Source: Nocardia arthritidis NBRC 100137
GTDB taxonomy: Bacteria; Actinomycetota; Actinomycetes; Mycobacteriales; Mycobacteriaceae
Reading direction: 5' to 3'
Assembly (NCBI RefSeq): GCF_001612765.1
Contig: NZ_BDBB01000016.1
Coordinates: 62,001 to 126,000 of the forward strand
DNA: 64,000 nucleotides
Numbering within the stretch: the first letter of the stretch is position 1; each line of letters starts with the position of its first letter. The notes under the pieces were generated by a model. It was given only the letters and a program-made list of their open reading frames with translations. It was not told where the DNA came from and made no database searches. This document shows positions 54,801-63,561 of this stretch, one piece after another. A program made the translations under genes and the position numbers.

Positions 54801-54834
54801 CGATTTAGGTCTGGGTGCCACGAGGCCGTAAACT
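54801..54834 (+). promoter_or_regulatory. rpsB promoter
   Basis: CGATTTA (54801-54807) and -10 TAAACT (54829-54834). The CGATTT start lies 28 bases upstream of the -10 start, the same distance as in the rpsP and rplS promoters. Confidence 0.6.
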
Positions 54835-54909
54835 GATCGAGCGGTCTGTGCCTGCATGGACCGACTTCGCGCGCCACCCGTGCCTGTTCATAGCGGCGCT
54901 GTTCGGATC

Positions 54910-54930
54910 GAACTCGACATATGTGAGTTC
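54910..54930 (+). other. Near-palindrome in the rpsB leader
   Basis: GAACTC (54910-54915) and GAGTTC (54925-54930) flank ACATATGT, itself palindromic, with a single unpaired G. It could be an RNA hairpin involved in S2 autoregulation or an operator. Confidence 0.45.
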
Positions 54931-55066
54931 GCGGCAGCGTGTTCGGAACAGGGAATCGCCGGCTGGTCCCAACCCTCGCGGTCGGGTCCGACGATTCGGC
55001 GGCGCCAGGGCAGTGAATCGCCGATTCGCTGCGTCAACCGGCAAATGAAAGAGAGATACGGGAGCT

Positions 55067-55879
55067 ATGGCTGTCGTAACTATGAAGCAGCTGCTCGACA
55101 GCGGCGCGCACTTCGGACACCAGACCCGGCGCTGGAACCCGAAGATGAAGCGGTTCATCTTCACCGACCGCAACGGCATCTACATCATCGACCTGCAGCA
55201 GACGCTGACCTACATCGACAAGGCCTACGAGTTCGTCAAGGAGACCGTCGCCCACGGTGGCACCGTCCTCTTCGTCGGCACGAAGAAGCAGGCCCAGGAG
55301 TCGATCGCGGCCGAGGCGACTCGCGTCGGGATGCCCTACGTCAACCAGCGCTGGCTGGGCGGCATGCTCACCAACTTCTCCACCGTGCACAAGCGCCTGC
55401 AGCGCCTCAAGGAGCTCGAGGCCATGGAGCAGACCGGTGGTTTCGAGGGTCGCACCAAGAAGGAAATCCTCATGCTGACGCGTGAGATGAACAAGCTGGA
55501 GCGCACCCTCGGCGGTATCCGCGACATGCAGAAGGTGCCCTCGGCCATCTGGGTCGTCGACACCAACAAGGAGCACATCGCCGTCGGCGAGGCGCGCAAG
55601 CTGAACATCCCGGTCATCGCGATCCTGGACACCAACTGCGACCCCGACCTGGTCGACTACCCGATCCCGGGTAACGACGACGCGATCCGCTCCGCCGCTC
55701 TGCTGACCAAGGTCGTCGCCTCCGCGGTGGCCGAGGGTGTGCAGGCGCGCGCAGGCGCGTCCTCGGGCGACGAGAAGCCGGAGGCGGGTGCGGGCGAGCC
55801 GCTGGCCGAGTGGGAGCAGGAGCTGCTCGCGCAGGCCGCCCCCGGCGCCGAGGCCGCCGAGACCTCGGCCGAGGCCTGA
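55067..55879 (+). CDS. rpsB: 30S ribosomal protein S2
   Basis: S2 of the small subunit, 270 residues beginning [21 protein letters not shown], with [47 protein letters not shown] and [17 protein letters not shown], all hallmarks. An extra C-terminal Ala/Glu-rich tail of about 40 residues is normal in actinomycetes. CGGGAGCT precedes the ATG. tsf follows across a 99-base gap that contains a strong hairpin. Confidence 0.98.
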   Translation: MAVVTMKQLLDSGAHFGHQTRRWNPKMKRFIFTDRNGIYIIDLQQTLTYIDKAYEFVKETVAHGGTVLFVGTKKQAQESIAAEATRVGMPYVNQRWLGGMLTNFSTVHKRLQRLKELEAMEQTGGFEGRTKKEILMLTREMNKLERTLGGIRDMQKVPSAIWVVDTNKEHIAVGEARKLNIPVIAILDTNCDPDLVDYPIPGNDDAIRSAALLTKVVASAVAEGVQARAGASSGDEKPEAGAGEPLAEWEQELLAQAAPGAEAAETSAEA

Positions 55880-55903
55880 GGCTCGTCGTAACGCACAGTT
55901 TCG

Positions 55904-55939
55904 GCGGCGATCACGAGCGAGTGCCATCGTGATCGCCGC
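55904..55939 (+). other. Strong hairpin between rpsB and tsf
   Basis: 13-bp perfect arms GCGGCGATCACGA (55904-55916) and 55927-55939 with a 10-base loop. It has no T-tract. It may be an attenuator or RNA-processing site setting the ratio of S2 to EF-Ts. Confidence 0.65.
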
Positions 55940-55978
55940 TGCCAACACTCACACTTCTCCAAAGGAGGCTCGCCGAGA

Positions 55979-56803
55979 ATGGCGAACTACACCGCTGCCG
56001 ATGTGAAGCGGCTCCGGGAGCTGACCGGCTCCGGCATGATGGACTGCAAGAACGCGCTGGCCGAGACCGACGGTGATTTCGACAAGGCCGTCGAGCTGCT
56101 GCGCATCAAGGGCGCGAAGGACGTCGGCAAGCGTGCCGAGCGGACTACCGCCGAAGGCCTGGTCGCCGCCAAGGACGGCGTCATGGTCGAGATCAACTCC
56201 GAGACCGACTTCGTCGCGAAGAACGCGGAGTTCCAGCAGCTGGCCGAGCAGGTCGTCGCCGCGGCGGCGGCCGCCAAGCCCGGCGACCTGGAGACGCTGA
56301 AGGCGCTGGACCTGGGCGGCAAGACCGTCGACGAGGCGGTGCAGGCGCTGGCCGCGAAGATCGGCGAGAAGCTCGAGCTGCGCCGTGTCATCTCGCTGGA
56401 CGGCCCGGTCGCCACCTACCTGCACAAGCGTGCCTCCGACCTGCCGCCCGCCGTCGGCGTGCTGGTCGAGTACACCGGCGAAGGTGACGCCGCGGCCGAG
56501 GCCGCCCGCTCCGCCGCCATGCAGGTCGCCGCGCTCAAGGCCAAGTACGTGACCCGCGACGAGGTTCCGGCCGACATCGTGGAGAACGAGCGCCGCATCG
56601 CCGAGCAGACCGCTCGCGAGGAGGGCAAGCCCGAGGCCGCGCTGCCGAAGATCACCGAGGGCCGGGTCAACGGCTTCTTCAAGGACGTCGTGCTGCTGGA
56701 GCAGCCGTCGGTCACCGATTCGAAGAAGACCGTCAAGGCGTTGCTGGACGAGGCCGGTGTCACCGTCACCCGCTTCGCCCGCTTCGAGGTCGGCGCGAAC
56801 TGA
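55979..56803 (+). CDS. tsf: Elongation factor Ts
   Basis: EF-Ts exchanges GDP on EF-Tu. The 274 residues start [27 protein letters not shown], the N-terminal UBA-like signature, then [21 protein letters not shown] and the core with coiled-coil insert (about 180-230). AAAGGAGG precedes the ATG. A terminator hairpin follows before pyrH. Confidence 0.98.
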   Translation: MANYTAADVKRLRELTGSGMMDCKNALAETDGDFDKAVELLRIKGAKDVGKRAERTTAEGLVAAKDGVMVEINSETDFVAKNAEFQQLAEQVVAAAAAAKPGDLETLKALDLGGKTVDEAVQALAAKIGEKLELRRVISLDGPVATYLHKRASDLPPAVGVLVEYTGEGDAAAEAARSAAMQVAALKAKYVTRDEVPADIVENERRIAEQTAREEGKPEAALPKITEGRVNGFFKDVVLLEQPSVTDSKKTVKALLDEAGVTVTRFARFEVGAN

Positions 56804-56827
56804 CTCTCGCCGCACCCTCAGCGTGCA

Positions 56828-56868
56828 GGCCCCCCGCCGACCGAACGAACGCCGGTTGACGGGGGGCC
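56828..56868 (+). terminator. Terminator after tsf
   Basis: 9-bp perfect G/C arms GGCCCCCCG (56828-56836) and 56860-56868, followed by TTCT. It lies 25 bases past the tsf stop and closes the rpsB-tsf operon. Confidence 0.7.
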
Positions 56869-56998
56869 TTCTGCTGCCGCTCCAACCGAATAAGGCAGGA
56901 TGGATGCCGCTCTGCCTTGCTCTACGTCACAGGCGCTTGCCGCGCGCAACGAATCGCCCCAAGAACGACAATCCCTCGCCGAAGGAGACTGGAGACCC

Positions 56999-57727
56999 AT
57001 GACGGACCCGGGGACCGATCGCCCAGGATATCGCCGGGTACTCCTGAAACTCGGCGGGGAGATGTTCGGCGGCGGGAAGGTCGGGCTGGACCCGGACGTC
57101 GTGCAGACGGTCGCCGAGCAGATCGCCGAGGTGGTCGCCACCGGCGTCCAGGTGGCCGTGGTGATCGGCGGCGGGAACTTCTTCCGCGGCGCCGAACTCG
57201 AGGAGCGCGGCATGGAACGCGCGCGCTCCGACTACATGGGCATGCTCGGCACGGTGATGAACAGCCTTGCCCTGCAAGACTTCCTGCAGCAGCAGGGCGT
57301 GGACACCCGGGTGCAGACGGCGATCACCATGGGCCAGGTCGCCGAGCCCTACCTCCCGTTGCGCGCCAAGCGGCACCTGGAGAAGGGCCGCGTGGTCATC
57401 TTCGGCGCGGGGATGGGCATGCCGTACTTCTCCACCGACACCACCGCCGCGCAGCGCGCACTGGAGATCGGCGCGGACGTGGTGTTGATGGCCAAGGCGG
57501 TCGACGGGGTGTTCACCGCCGACCCGCGCGTCGACGAGACCGCGACCATGTACTCCGAGATCACTCACAAAGAGGTCATCGAGCGCGACCTCAAGGTCGC
57601 GGACGCGACCGCCTTCAGCTTGTGCATGGACAACCAGATGCCGATTCTGGTGTTCAATTTGTTGACCAAGGGCAATATCGCCCGCGCGGTCGCCGGTGAG
57701 AAGATCGGCACACTGGTTCGGTCCTGA
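56999..57727 (+). CDS. pyrH: Uridylate kinase
   Basis: PyrH phosphorylates UMP to UDP. The 242 residues have [21 protein letters not shown] at the start, [36 protein letters not shown] and the UMP-site TVGxxYFSTDT-like [33 protein letters not shown] site precedes the ATG. A long open extension upstream lacks family features. frr follows 50 bases downstream, the conserved pair. Confidence 0.97.
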   Translation: MTDPGTDRPGYRRVLLKLGGEMFGGGKVGLDPDVVQTVAEQIAEVVATGVQVAVVIGGGNFFRGAELEERGMERARSDYMGMLGTVMNSLALQDFLQQQGVDTRVQTAITMGQVAEPYLPLRAKRHLEKGRVVIFGAGMGMPYFSTDTTAAQRALEIGADVVLMAKAVDGVFTADPRVDETATMYSEITHKEVIERDLKVADATAFSLCMDNQMPILVFNLLTKGNIARAVAGEKIGTLVRS

Positions 57728-57777
57728 TACCCGCGGACCGCGGATCATGACATGACGACGCTGTGGAGGAAACGGTC

Positions 57778-58335
57778 GTGATTGAAGAAGCGCTCTTCGA
57801 CGCCGAGGAGAAGATGGAAAAGGCCGTCTCGGTAGCGAAGGACGATCTCGGAACCATTCGTACCGGGCGGGCGAATCCGGGCATGTTCTCCCGGGTCGTG
57901 GTCGACTACTACGGATCGCCGACCCCGATCACCCAGATGTCCAGCATCACGGTGCCGGAGCCGCGCATGGTCGTGATCAAACCTTACGAGGCAGGTCAGC
58001 TCGGCGCGATCGAGACGGCGATCCGCAACTCGGACCTGGGGGTCAACCCCACCAACAACGGCGACATCATCCGGATCTCGGTGCCGCAGCTGACCGAGGA
58101 GCGCCGCCGTGAACTCGCCAAGCAGGCGAGGGGCAAGGGCGAGGACGCCAAGGTCGCCATCCGCAATGTCCGTCGCAAGGCGATGGACGAACTGTCTCGT
58201 ATCCAGAAGGATGGCGAGGCGGGCGAGGACGAGGTCGGGCGTGCCGAGAAGGAACTCGACAAGACCACCGCCAAGTATGTCGGCCAGGTCGACGAATTGG
58301 TCAAGCACAAGGAAGCCGAACTGCTCGAGGTCTGA
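57778..58335 (+). CDS. frr: Ribosome recycling factor
   Basis: RRF splits terminated ribosomes with EF-G. The 185 residues start with the helical [21 protein letters not shown], contain [20 protein letters not shown] and [25 protein letters not shown], and end in the long C-terminal helix. The GTG at 57778 is chosen because GGAGG lies 7 bases upstream and the family starts there. cdsA follows. Confidence 0.97.
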   Translation: MIEEALFDAEEKMEKAVSVAKDDLGTIRTGRANPGMFSRVVVDYYGSPTPITQMSSITVPEPRMVVIKPYEAGQLGAIETAIRNSDLGVNPTNNGDIIRISVPQLTEERRRELAKQARGKGEDAKVAIRNVRRKAMDELSRIQKDGEAGEDEVGRAEKELDKTTAKYVGQVDELVKHKEAELLEV

Positions 58336-58443
58336 CGCGGATCGGTCGGCAGGCGGGACGGGTCCGGAGGAGGCCAGATCACCGCGAACGCCGGCGGAAC
58401 AGCGCCAAGGCCCGCCCGGGCGGGGGACGAACGGAACGACGAG

Positions 58444-59433
58444 TTGAGCGACGGGACAATCGTGGCCGAGAACGCCGCCGCGACCGGTGCGGCAGAGGAG
58501 CCGCCGGTGAACGGGACAGCCGATGCGATGCGACAGCACCCGCACGACGCTGGTGCGTCCGGTCATGAACCGTTACGCAGCCCCGCGGCATCCGAACCCG
58601 CTCCCGCGTCGAGTGGTTCGCGCGCGGGCCGGAATCTGCCCGCCGCGCTGACCGTCGGCTTCGGTCTGGGGCTTTCGCTGATCGCGATCCTGCTGTTCGT
58701 GCCGAAAGTGTTCATCGGCGTCGCAGCGGCCGGGGTCGGCGTGGCCACCTGGGAGGTGGCCAAGCGGCTGCGCGAAGCCGACGTGCTCGTCCCGCGGGTT
58801 CCGCTGATCACCGGCGGCCAGGCGGTGTTCTGGCTGGGCTGGCCGTACGGGGCCAGCGGCGTCGCGGGCGCGTTCGCCGCCACCACGCTGATCTGCATGG
58901 TGTGGCGGCTGTTCGATCACGGCTTGCGGACCGCGCCGCGAAACTTCTTGCGCGACACGGCCATCACGGTGTTCACGCTGGCCTGGATCCCCTTGCTGGC
59001 CTCGTTCGCCACGCTGCTGCTGCTCGAACCGGACGGCAACCTGCGCGTGCTGACCTTCATGATCCTGGTGGTCTGCTCCGATGTCGGTGGGTACGTGGCG
59101 GGCGTGCTGTTCGGCAAGCATCCGATGGTGCCCTCGATCAGCCCGAAGAAGTCGTGGGAGGGTTTCGCCGGTTCGCTGGTGTTCAGCGTGATCGGCGGTC
59201 TGCTCACGGTGACGCTGCTGCTGGAGGCCAACTCGATGATCGGCGTCGTGCTCGGCGTCGGTCTGGTGCTGGTGGCCACCTGCGGCGATCTGATCGAATC
59301 GCAGATCAAGCGCGAACTCGGCATCAAGGACATGGGCACCTTGCTGCCGGGTCACGGGGGCATCATGGACCGCCTCGACTCCATGCTTCCTTCGGCGTTC
59401 GTCTCCTGGTTGGTGCTGTCGACGCTGCTGTGA
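58444..59433 (+). CDS. cdsA: CDP-diacylglycerol synthase
   Basis: CdsA makes CDP-diacylglycerol for phospholipid synthesis. The 329 residues (from a TTG) begin with about 60 disordered residues, then eight or so hydrophobic helices; the family signature SQIKRELGIKDMGTLLPGHGGIMDRLDS spans about 280-307 (the conserved K-x-D and catalytic acidic residues). The start is uncertain: a TTG, or GTG at 58462 or 58507, the latter with AGAGGAG upstream, would each leave out part of the disordered end. It follows frr. Confidence 0.93.
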   Translation: MSDGTIVAENAAATGAAEEPPVNGTADAMRQHPHDAGASGHEPLRSPAASEPAPASSGSRAGRNLPAALTVGFGLGLSLIAILLFVPKVFIGVAAAGVGVATWEVAKRLREADVLVPRVPLITGGQAVFWLGWPYGASGVAGAFAATTLICMVWRLFDHGLRTAPRNFLRDTAITVFTLAWIPLLASFATLLLLEPDGNLRVLTFMILVVCSDVGGYVAGVLFGKHPMVPSISPKKSWEGFAGSLVFSVIGGLLTVTLLLEANSMIGVVLGVGLVLVATCGDLIESQIKRELGIKDMGTLLPGHGGIMDRLDSMLPSAFVSWLVLSTLL

Positions 59434-59442
59434 TCGGCCGCG

Positions 59443-59787
59443 TCAGCCCTGCTTGGCAGCCTTGCGCAGTTGCAGGATGCGAACGCCGCCCACCGAGGCC
59501 ATGATGAGTGCGCCGCCGATCACCGACAGCAGCACGGTGACCCCGAGCGGCAGCGAGAAGTCCCAGAAGAAGAAGTGCACCTGGATCTGCTCCAAGTTCT
59601 GCAGGATGAAGATCAGCAACAAGACCAGGATCAAGACGCCGGTGACGAGCCCGCTCCAGGCGTAACCGGTGCGTGAGGACAGCGATTTGTTGACAGGGGC
59701 GACAGGCGGGGCGCCCGGCGGCGTCGTGTATCGGCGCTGCGACAGGTCCGGATCCGGCTCCGTCGGGTATTCGGGGTGCGTGGACAT
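59443..59787 (-). CDS. LapA-domain membrane protein
   Basis: 114 residues. A disordered N-terminus ([17 protein letters not shown]) is followed by two hydrophobic helices (about 44-63 and 80-102) with the LapA-type loop [24 protein letters not shown] between, matching DUF1049/LapA. Family members are small inner-membrane proteins implicated in lipopolysaccharide assembly in proteobacteria; the role in actinomycetes is unclear. The ATG at 59787 fits the family length; longer extension lacks features. It converges on cdsA. Confidence 0.85.
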   Translation of the reverse strand: MSTHPEYPTEPDPDLSQRRYTTPPGAPPVAPVNKSLSSRTGYAWSGLVTGVLILVLLLIFILQNLEQIQVHFFFWDFSLPLGVTVLLSVIGGALIMASVGGVRILQLRKAAKQG

Positions 59788-59912
59788 ATCTCGATCATGG
59801 CCGACAGCTATCGCGGCCGCAGGCATTTCCCGGCGACCAACCGGGCATGTCGGGCCGCCCGACTGTGGTCGGGTGCCCGGGTAGTTCCGCCGGATGGGAG
59901 AATGGAGCAACT

Positions 59913-61022
59913 ATGACCGTCTCCCTGCCCCTGGTTTTCGATGCTCCGCGCCGTGGCATGCCGCCTCGGCATCTCGCCGACCTCGATGCCGAGGGCAGGC
60001 GCGCGGCCGTCGAGGAACTGGGCCTGCCGAAATTCCGCGCCGATCAGATCGCGCGCCAGTACTACGCGCGATTGCAGGCCGATCCGGCGCGGATGACCGA
60101 TCTGCCCGCCGCGGTGCGGGAGAAGATCGGCGAGGCGCTGTTCCCGCAGTTGTTGAGCGTGGTCAAGCACGTGGCGTGCGACGAGGGAGAGACCCGCAAG
60201 ACATTGTGGCGCGCGGGCGACGGGACGCTGCTGGAAAGCGTCCTGATGCGCTACCCGGACCGCGCGACCTTGTGCATCTCCAGCCAGGCCGGTTGCGGCA
60301 TGGCGTGCCCGTTCTGTGCCACCGGCCAGGGCGGGCTCAACCGCAACCTGTCCACCGCCGAGATCGTCGACCAGGTGCGGGCCGCGGCCGCGGCGCTGCG
60401 GGACGGCGAAGTGGCGGGTGGGCCCGGCAGGCTGTCCAACATCGTCTTCATGGGCATGGGCGAGCCGCTGGCCAATTACAAGCGGGTGGTCGCGGCGGTC
60501 CGCCGGATCACCTCGCCCGCGCCGGACGGCCTGGGCATCTCCCAGCGCAACGTCGTGGTCTCGACCGTCGGGCTCGCTCCGGCCATCCGCAAGCTGGCCG
60601 ACGAGGGATTGTCGGTCACGCTCGCGGTCTCTCTGCACACGCCCGACGACGAACTGCGCGACACCCTCGTCCCGGTCAATAATCGCTGGCCGGTCGCCGA
60701 GGTGCTCGACGCGGCCCGCTACTACGCGGACAAGACCGGCCGCCGCGTCTCGGTCGAGTACGCGCTCATCCGCGATATCAACGACCACCCGTGGCGCGCG
60801 GACATGCTGGGCGAGAAGCTGCACAAGGCGCTCGGCTCCCGCGTGCACGTCAACGTCATTCCGCTCAACCCCACCCCCGGCTCCAAATGGGACGCCAGCC
60901 CCAAGCCGGTCGAGCAGGAGTTCGTCCGCCGCGTCAACGCTCAGGGCGTGCCCTGCACGGTCCGCGACACCCGCGGGCAGGAAATCGCCGCCGCCTGCGG
61001 GCAGCTGGCCGCGGAGAACTGA
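59913..61022 (+). CDS. rlmN: RlmN, dual-specificity 23S rRNA/tRNA methyltransferase
   Basis: A radical-SAM enzyme that makes m2A2503 in 23S rRNA and m2A37 in tRNA. The 369 residues include the radical-SAM cluster C128, C132 and C135 in [26 protein letters not shown], and the C-terminal catalytic Cys motif [19 protein letters not shown]. The ATG at 59913 has GGGAGAATGGAGC upstream. It follows a divergent LapA gene and ends in a convergent terminator shared with DUF5997. Confidence 0.97.
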   Translation: MTVSLPLVFDAPRRGMPPRHLADLDAEGRRAAVEELGLPKFRADQIARQYYARLQADPARMTDLPAAVREKIGEALFPQLLSVVKHVACDEGETRKTLWRAGDGTLLESVLMRYPDRATLCISSQAGCGMACPFCATGQGGLNRNLSTAEIVDQVRAAAAALRDGEVAGGPGRLSNIVFMGMGEPLANYKRVVAAVRRITSPAPDGLGISQRNVVVSTVGLAPAIRKLADEGLSVTLAVSLHTPDDELRDTLVPVNNRWPVAEVLDAARYYADKTGRRVSVEYALIRDINDHPWRADMLGEKLHKALGSRVHVNVIPLNPTPGSKWDASPKPVEQEFVRRVNAQGVPCTVRDTRGQEIAAACGQLAAEN

Positions 61023-61062
61023 GACGCCGGAACGTCAGGGGGCGCGCCGGCCGATGTGACCG

Positions 61063-61095
61063 TGTGGGCGGCCGCGTCGGCCGAAGCCGCCCACA
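61063..61095. terminator. Convergent terminator of rlmN and DUF5997
   Basis: 10-bp perfect arms TGTGGGCGGC (61063-61072) and GCCGCCCACA (61086-61095), 13-base loop, and a downstream CTT, between converging genes. Confidence 0.7.
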
Positions 61096-61128
61096 GCCTT
61101 GCCTCGACGATCGGCGTCGGATGACCCG

Positions 61129-61542
61129 CTAGCCGCGGTTCTTCGCCGGGCGGTTGGTGGCGGCGCGGCGTTCGGCCTCTTTCGCCTTGATACGGGCATC
61201 CTCCGCGCGGACCGCGGCGTAGTTGTCACGCTCGCGCACGAGCCATTCCGGCGGGTCGGCGAGCAGGGCGTCGATCTCGTCGGCGGTGAGGTGGTCGGAG
61301 ACCTCGGCGCGGGTCAAGCCGGTGTTGGAGACGCCGAGCTTGCGGGCCACCACATCGCGGGGAAACGGGCCGGTGCGGCGCAATTCGGTGAGCCACTCGG
61401 GGGGATCGTTGCGCAGCGCGTCCAGCTGAGCGCGAGAGATCGGCGCGTTGCGGAACTCCTCGGGCGCGGCCGGAAGGTAGATGCCGAGTTTGTTCGCCGC
61501 CGTCAACGGCTTCATCGTCTGCGGTTTCTTGTCCGGGCTCAC
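61129..61542 (-). CDS. DUF5997 family protein
   Basis: 137 residues. The pattern MKPLTAANKLGIYLPAAPEEF, then two similar half-domains ending DPPEWLTELRR and DPPEWLVRERD, is the DUF5997 signature, an internal duplication of a helical unit resembling a small HTH repeat. The end is basic. The GTG lies 6 bases after a TAGGCT -10-like hexamer, with no ribosome site, so it may be leaderless. It is always near a LysR-type gene in this group, as here. Confidence 0.88.
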   Translation of the reverse strand: MSPDKKPQTMKPLTAANKLGIYLPAAPEEFRNAPISRAQLDALRNDPPEWLTELRRTGPFPRDVVARKLGVSNTGLTRAEVSDHLTADEIDALLADPPEWLVRERDNYAAVRAEDARIKAKEAERRAATNRPAKNRG

Positions 61543-61548
61543 TGGAAC

Positions 61549-61554
61549 AGCCTA
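61549..61554 (-). promoter_or_regulatory. -10 TAGGCT for leaderless DUF5997
   Basis: TAGGCT on the - strand ends 6 bases before the GTG start. Confidence 0.55.
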
Positions 61555-61705
61555 ACGGGCGCCGCCGGACGGATTCGTCCGCAGCCCCGCCTCGCCTACG
61601 CGGAGGTGGGGCGCCCGCTCGACGGGGCGCCGCCGCGTACGCGGGGCATGAGCCGGCCCCAGCCGTCTATCCGGCGGCGCGGGCGGCCCACCTCGCCCGG
61701 TGGCA

Positions 61706-61711
61706 TACGCT
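61706..61711 (+). promoter_or_regulatory. -10-like TACGCT before the LysR gene
   Basis: TACGCT is followed by 7 bases and the ATG at 61719, with no ribosome site. Confidence 0.5.
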
Positions 61712-61718
61712 TCCACGA

Positions 61719-62636
61719 ATGAGCCGGTTGGAGTCGATCGATGTCGTGCGCCTGCGCTGGTTCGTCGCGGTCGCGCAGGAGTTGCATTTCGCGCGCGCGG
61801 CGAAATCGCTGCACATCTCGCGTCAGAAGTTGAGCCATACCGTCATCGACTTGGAAAACGAACTCGGTACAAAGCTTTTCGTGCCCGGCGTGCAACCGAC
61901 CCGGCTCACCGACGACGGACGGGAGTTGCTGGACCAGGCCCGCGAGATCATCGGCCGGACCGAGTCCGCGGCGCGACAGCCGGAGGCTCCGGCCGCCCTG
62001 CGGGTGGGTTTCGTGCCGGGGGTCACGGTGTCCAAATGGACCCGGATCTGGGCCGAGCGCTTCCCCGGCACCCCGCTCGAGGTGATCGCGCTGGCGCAGG
62101 CGCAACAGGAGACGGCCTTGCGGGAGCGGCGTGTCGACATGTGCTTCGTCCGGCTGCCGATCGATCGCGAAGGCATGAGCGCGATCCCCCTCTATCGGGA
62201 GGTTCCCGTCGTCGTGGTGCAGAAGGAACACCCGCTCTCGGTGTTCGACGAGGTACGCATGGACGACTTGGCCGACGAGCAGGTGCAGGACACCTCGGAC
62301 CTCGACGCGGTCGGTGGCGCGCTGGAACTCGTCGCCGCGGCCGGGGGCGCGGCCGTCGTGCCGCACTCGCTGGCGCGCCTGCACCATCGCCGCGACCTCG
62401 TCTATCGCACGATGCTCGACGTCCCGGATACGGAGATCGCGCTGGCCTGGCCCGCCGATCGCACCACCGATCCGGTCGAGGATTTCATCGGCGTCGTGCG
62501 CGGCCGCTCAGAGCGAAGCTCGAGAGCCGCCGCCCGCGCCGACCAGAACGAGCCACGAAAGAAGGCCCCGGCCAAGAAGACGGGCGGTCGTCCGGCTCCT
62601 GCCGGGAAGAAACCGGCGCGGCGCCGCGGGCGCTAG
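61719..62636 (+). CDS. LysR-family regulator with basic C-terminal tail
   Basis: 305 residues. The LysR helix-turn-helix (about 9-68) has LRWFVAVAQELHFARAAKSLHIS and SHTVIDLENELGTKLFV; a LysR substrate domain (about 92-255) contains GFVPGVTVSKWTRIWAERFP. The last 50 residues are Lys/Arg/Pro/Ala-rich (KKAPAKKTGGRPAPAGKKPAR), resembling the basic tails of actinobacterial nucleoid proteins and unusual for LysR. Divergent from DUF5997 over 176 bases; the partners probably share regulation. Confidence 0.9.
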   Translation: MSRLESIDVVRLRWFVAVAQELHFARAAKSLHISRQKLSHTVIDLENELGTKLFVPGVQPTRLTDDGRELLDQAREIIGRTESAARQPEAPAALRVGFVPGVTVSKWTRIWAERFPGTPLEVIALAQAQQETALRERRVDMCFVRLPIDREGMSAIPLYREVPVVVVQKEHPLSVFDEVRMDDLADEQVQDTSDLDAVGGALELVAAAGGAAVVPHSLARLHHRRDLVYRTMLDVPDTEIALAWPADRTTDPVEDFIGVVRGRSERSSRAAARADQNEPRKKAPAKKTGGRPAPAGKKPARRRGR

Positions 62637-62657
62637 CCGATTCGTGCTCGAGGGGTA

Positions 62658-62687
62658 GCGGCGCGAACCCCGGCCGGTCCGCGCCGC
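62658..62687. terminator. Hairpin between convergent LysR and hemophore-like genes
   Basis: 8-bp perfect arms GCGGCGCG (62658-62665) and CGCGCCGC (62680-62687) with a 14-base loop. No T-tract. Confidence 0.5.
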
Positions 62688-62694
62688 CCGGCGA

Positions 62695-63009
62695 TCAGCC
62701 CTTGCAAACCCGGTTCAGTTCGTCGGTCGCGGCGTCCATGTTCGCGACCTTGTCATCGGTGAGGGCGTGGGCGTAGGCGGCGATGGCGGCCTTCTCCGCG
62801 CCTTCGGCCTCGATGGCCGAGAGCTTGGTGGCCAGCGACTGCTGCACGGTCGGGTCCAGATTCCCGCCCGACTCGTCGATGGCGGCGTTGATCGCGTCGA
62901 TGGCGGCGCCGCACGCCGGTGACTGGGCGTGCGCGGGCGCGGCGGGCAGCAACAGCAGCGAACCGAACGCGCTCGCGGCGAGCAGGGCGGCCGAACAGGT
63001 CTTGATCAT
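62695..63009 (-). CDS. Hemophore-like secreted protein
   Basis: 104 residues with a signal peptide (LLAASAFGSLLLLPAAPAHA, cleavage near 28) and a helical domain with two Cys: ACGAAID near 33 and the terminal NRVCKG near 102, likely one disulfide. The pattern matches the actinobacterial heme-binding secreted proteins related to mycobacterial Rv0203. An AGGA site precedes the ATG. A role in heme capture is inferred from family resemblance only. Confidence 0.8.
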   Translation of the reverse strand: MIKTCSAALLAASAFGSLLLLPAAPAHAQSPACGAAIDAINAAIDESGGNLDPTVQQSLATKLSAIEAEGAEKAAIAAYAHALTDDKVANMDAATDELNRVCKG

Positions 63010-63149
63010 TGCGTCCTAAGGGTTGTGCGGACAGAGAACAGAGGTCCGCGACCCGGCTGGGACGCGGACCTCGGCCGCACACAGTACCGGCTGAAGGCGC
63101 GCGGTACAGGACGAATGAAGTTGTGCGAGAAGACTTTCCGGATGAAGAA

Positions 63150-63416
63150 CTAGCGCGGCTTGCGCTGCAGCAGCGAGTCGCGGATGAGGATGCCCGCGAT
63201 CAGGACGGCGAAGCCGACCAGGAAGATGTCCTCGATCTTGCCGCTGTGGTTGCCGACCAGCATGGCCAGCAGGATCAGCGCGACGATCCAGCCCGCGATC
63301 CGGAAGGTGCGACGCGACTCGCCGCTCCAACCCCAGGCGGCGGAGGGAACTTCGGCGGGGTCCACGCGAGTGACGACGCGCTCGGTGTCGGCGTGTTCGA
63401 GTTCCGTGGCGGCCAC
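63150..63416 (-). CDS. DUF2631 membrane protein
   Basis: 88 residues: a soluble N-terminus with VTRVDPAEVPSAAWGWSGESRRTFRIAG, then two hydrophobic helices (about 41-56 and 65-80), ending in a basic tail. It matches DUF2631, small actinobacterial membrane proteins of unknown function, which sit near dxr in mycobacteria too. AAGGAG precedes the GTG. Confidence 0.88.
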   Translation of the reverse strand: MAATELEHADTERVVTRVDPAEVPSAAWGWSGESRRTFRIAGWIVALILLAMLVGNHSGKIEDIFLVGFAVLIAGILIRDSLLQRKPR

Positions 63417-63549
63417 GATCGCTCCTTAGCTGTTCCTTGTACCGCGATTCCGGTACGCACTCGATGAGCTGCTGCCGCATATCGTGACATACGACGGCGC
63501 GTCGTTGTAAGTCGGCCCGCGCCCCGTCGAACGCGTTCCGGTGGTAGGA

Positions 63550-63555
63550 CACAAT
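63550..63555 (+). promoter_or_regulatory. -10 CACAAT for leaderless dxr
   Basis: CACAAT ends 6 bases before the GTG at 63562 and no ribosome site is present. It has the same hexamer as the rpsP and rplS -10 elements. Confidence 0.55.
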
Positions 63556-63561
63556 GAAGTC

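Larger units (their letters stand above)
54688..55066. other. Divergent region between the secreted-protein gene and rpsB
   Basis: 379 bases. It contains a DnaA-box match (54738-54746), the rpsB promoter (54801-54834) and a leader of about 225 bases for rpsB with a near-palindrome at 54910-54930. No gene seen. Confidence 0.6.
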
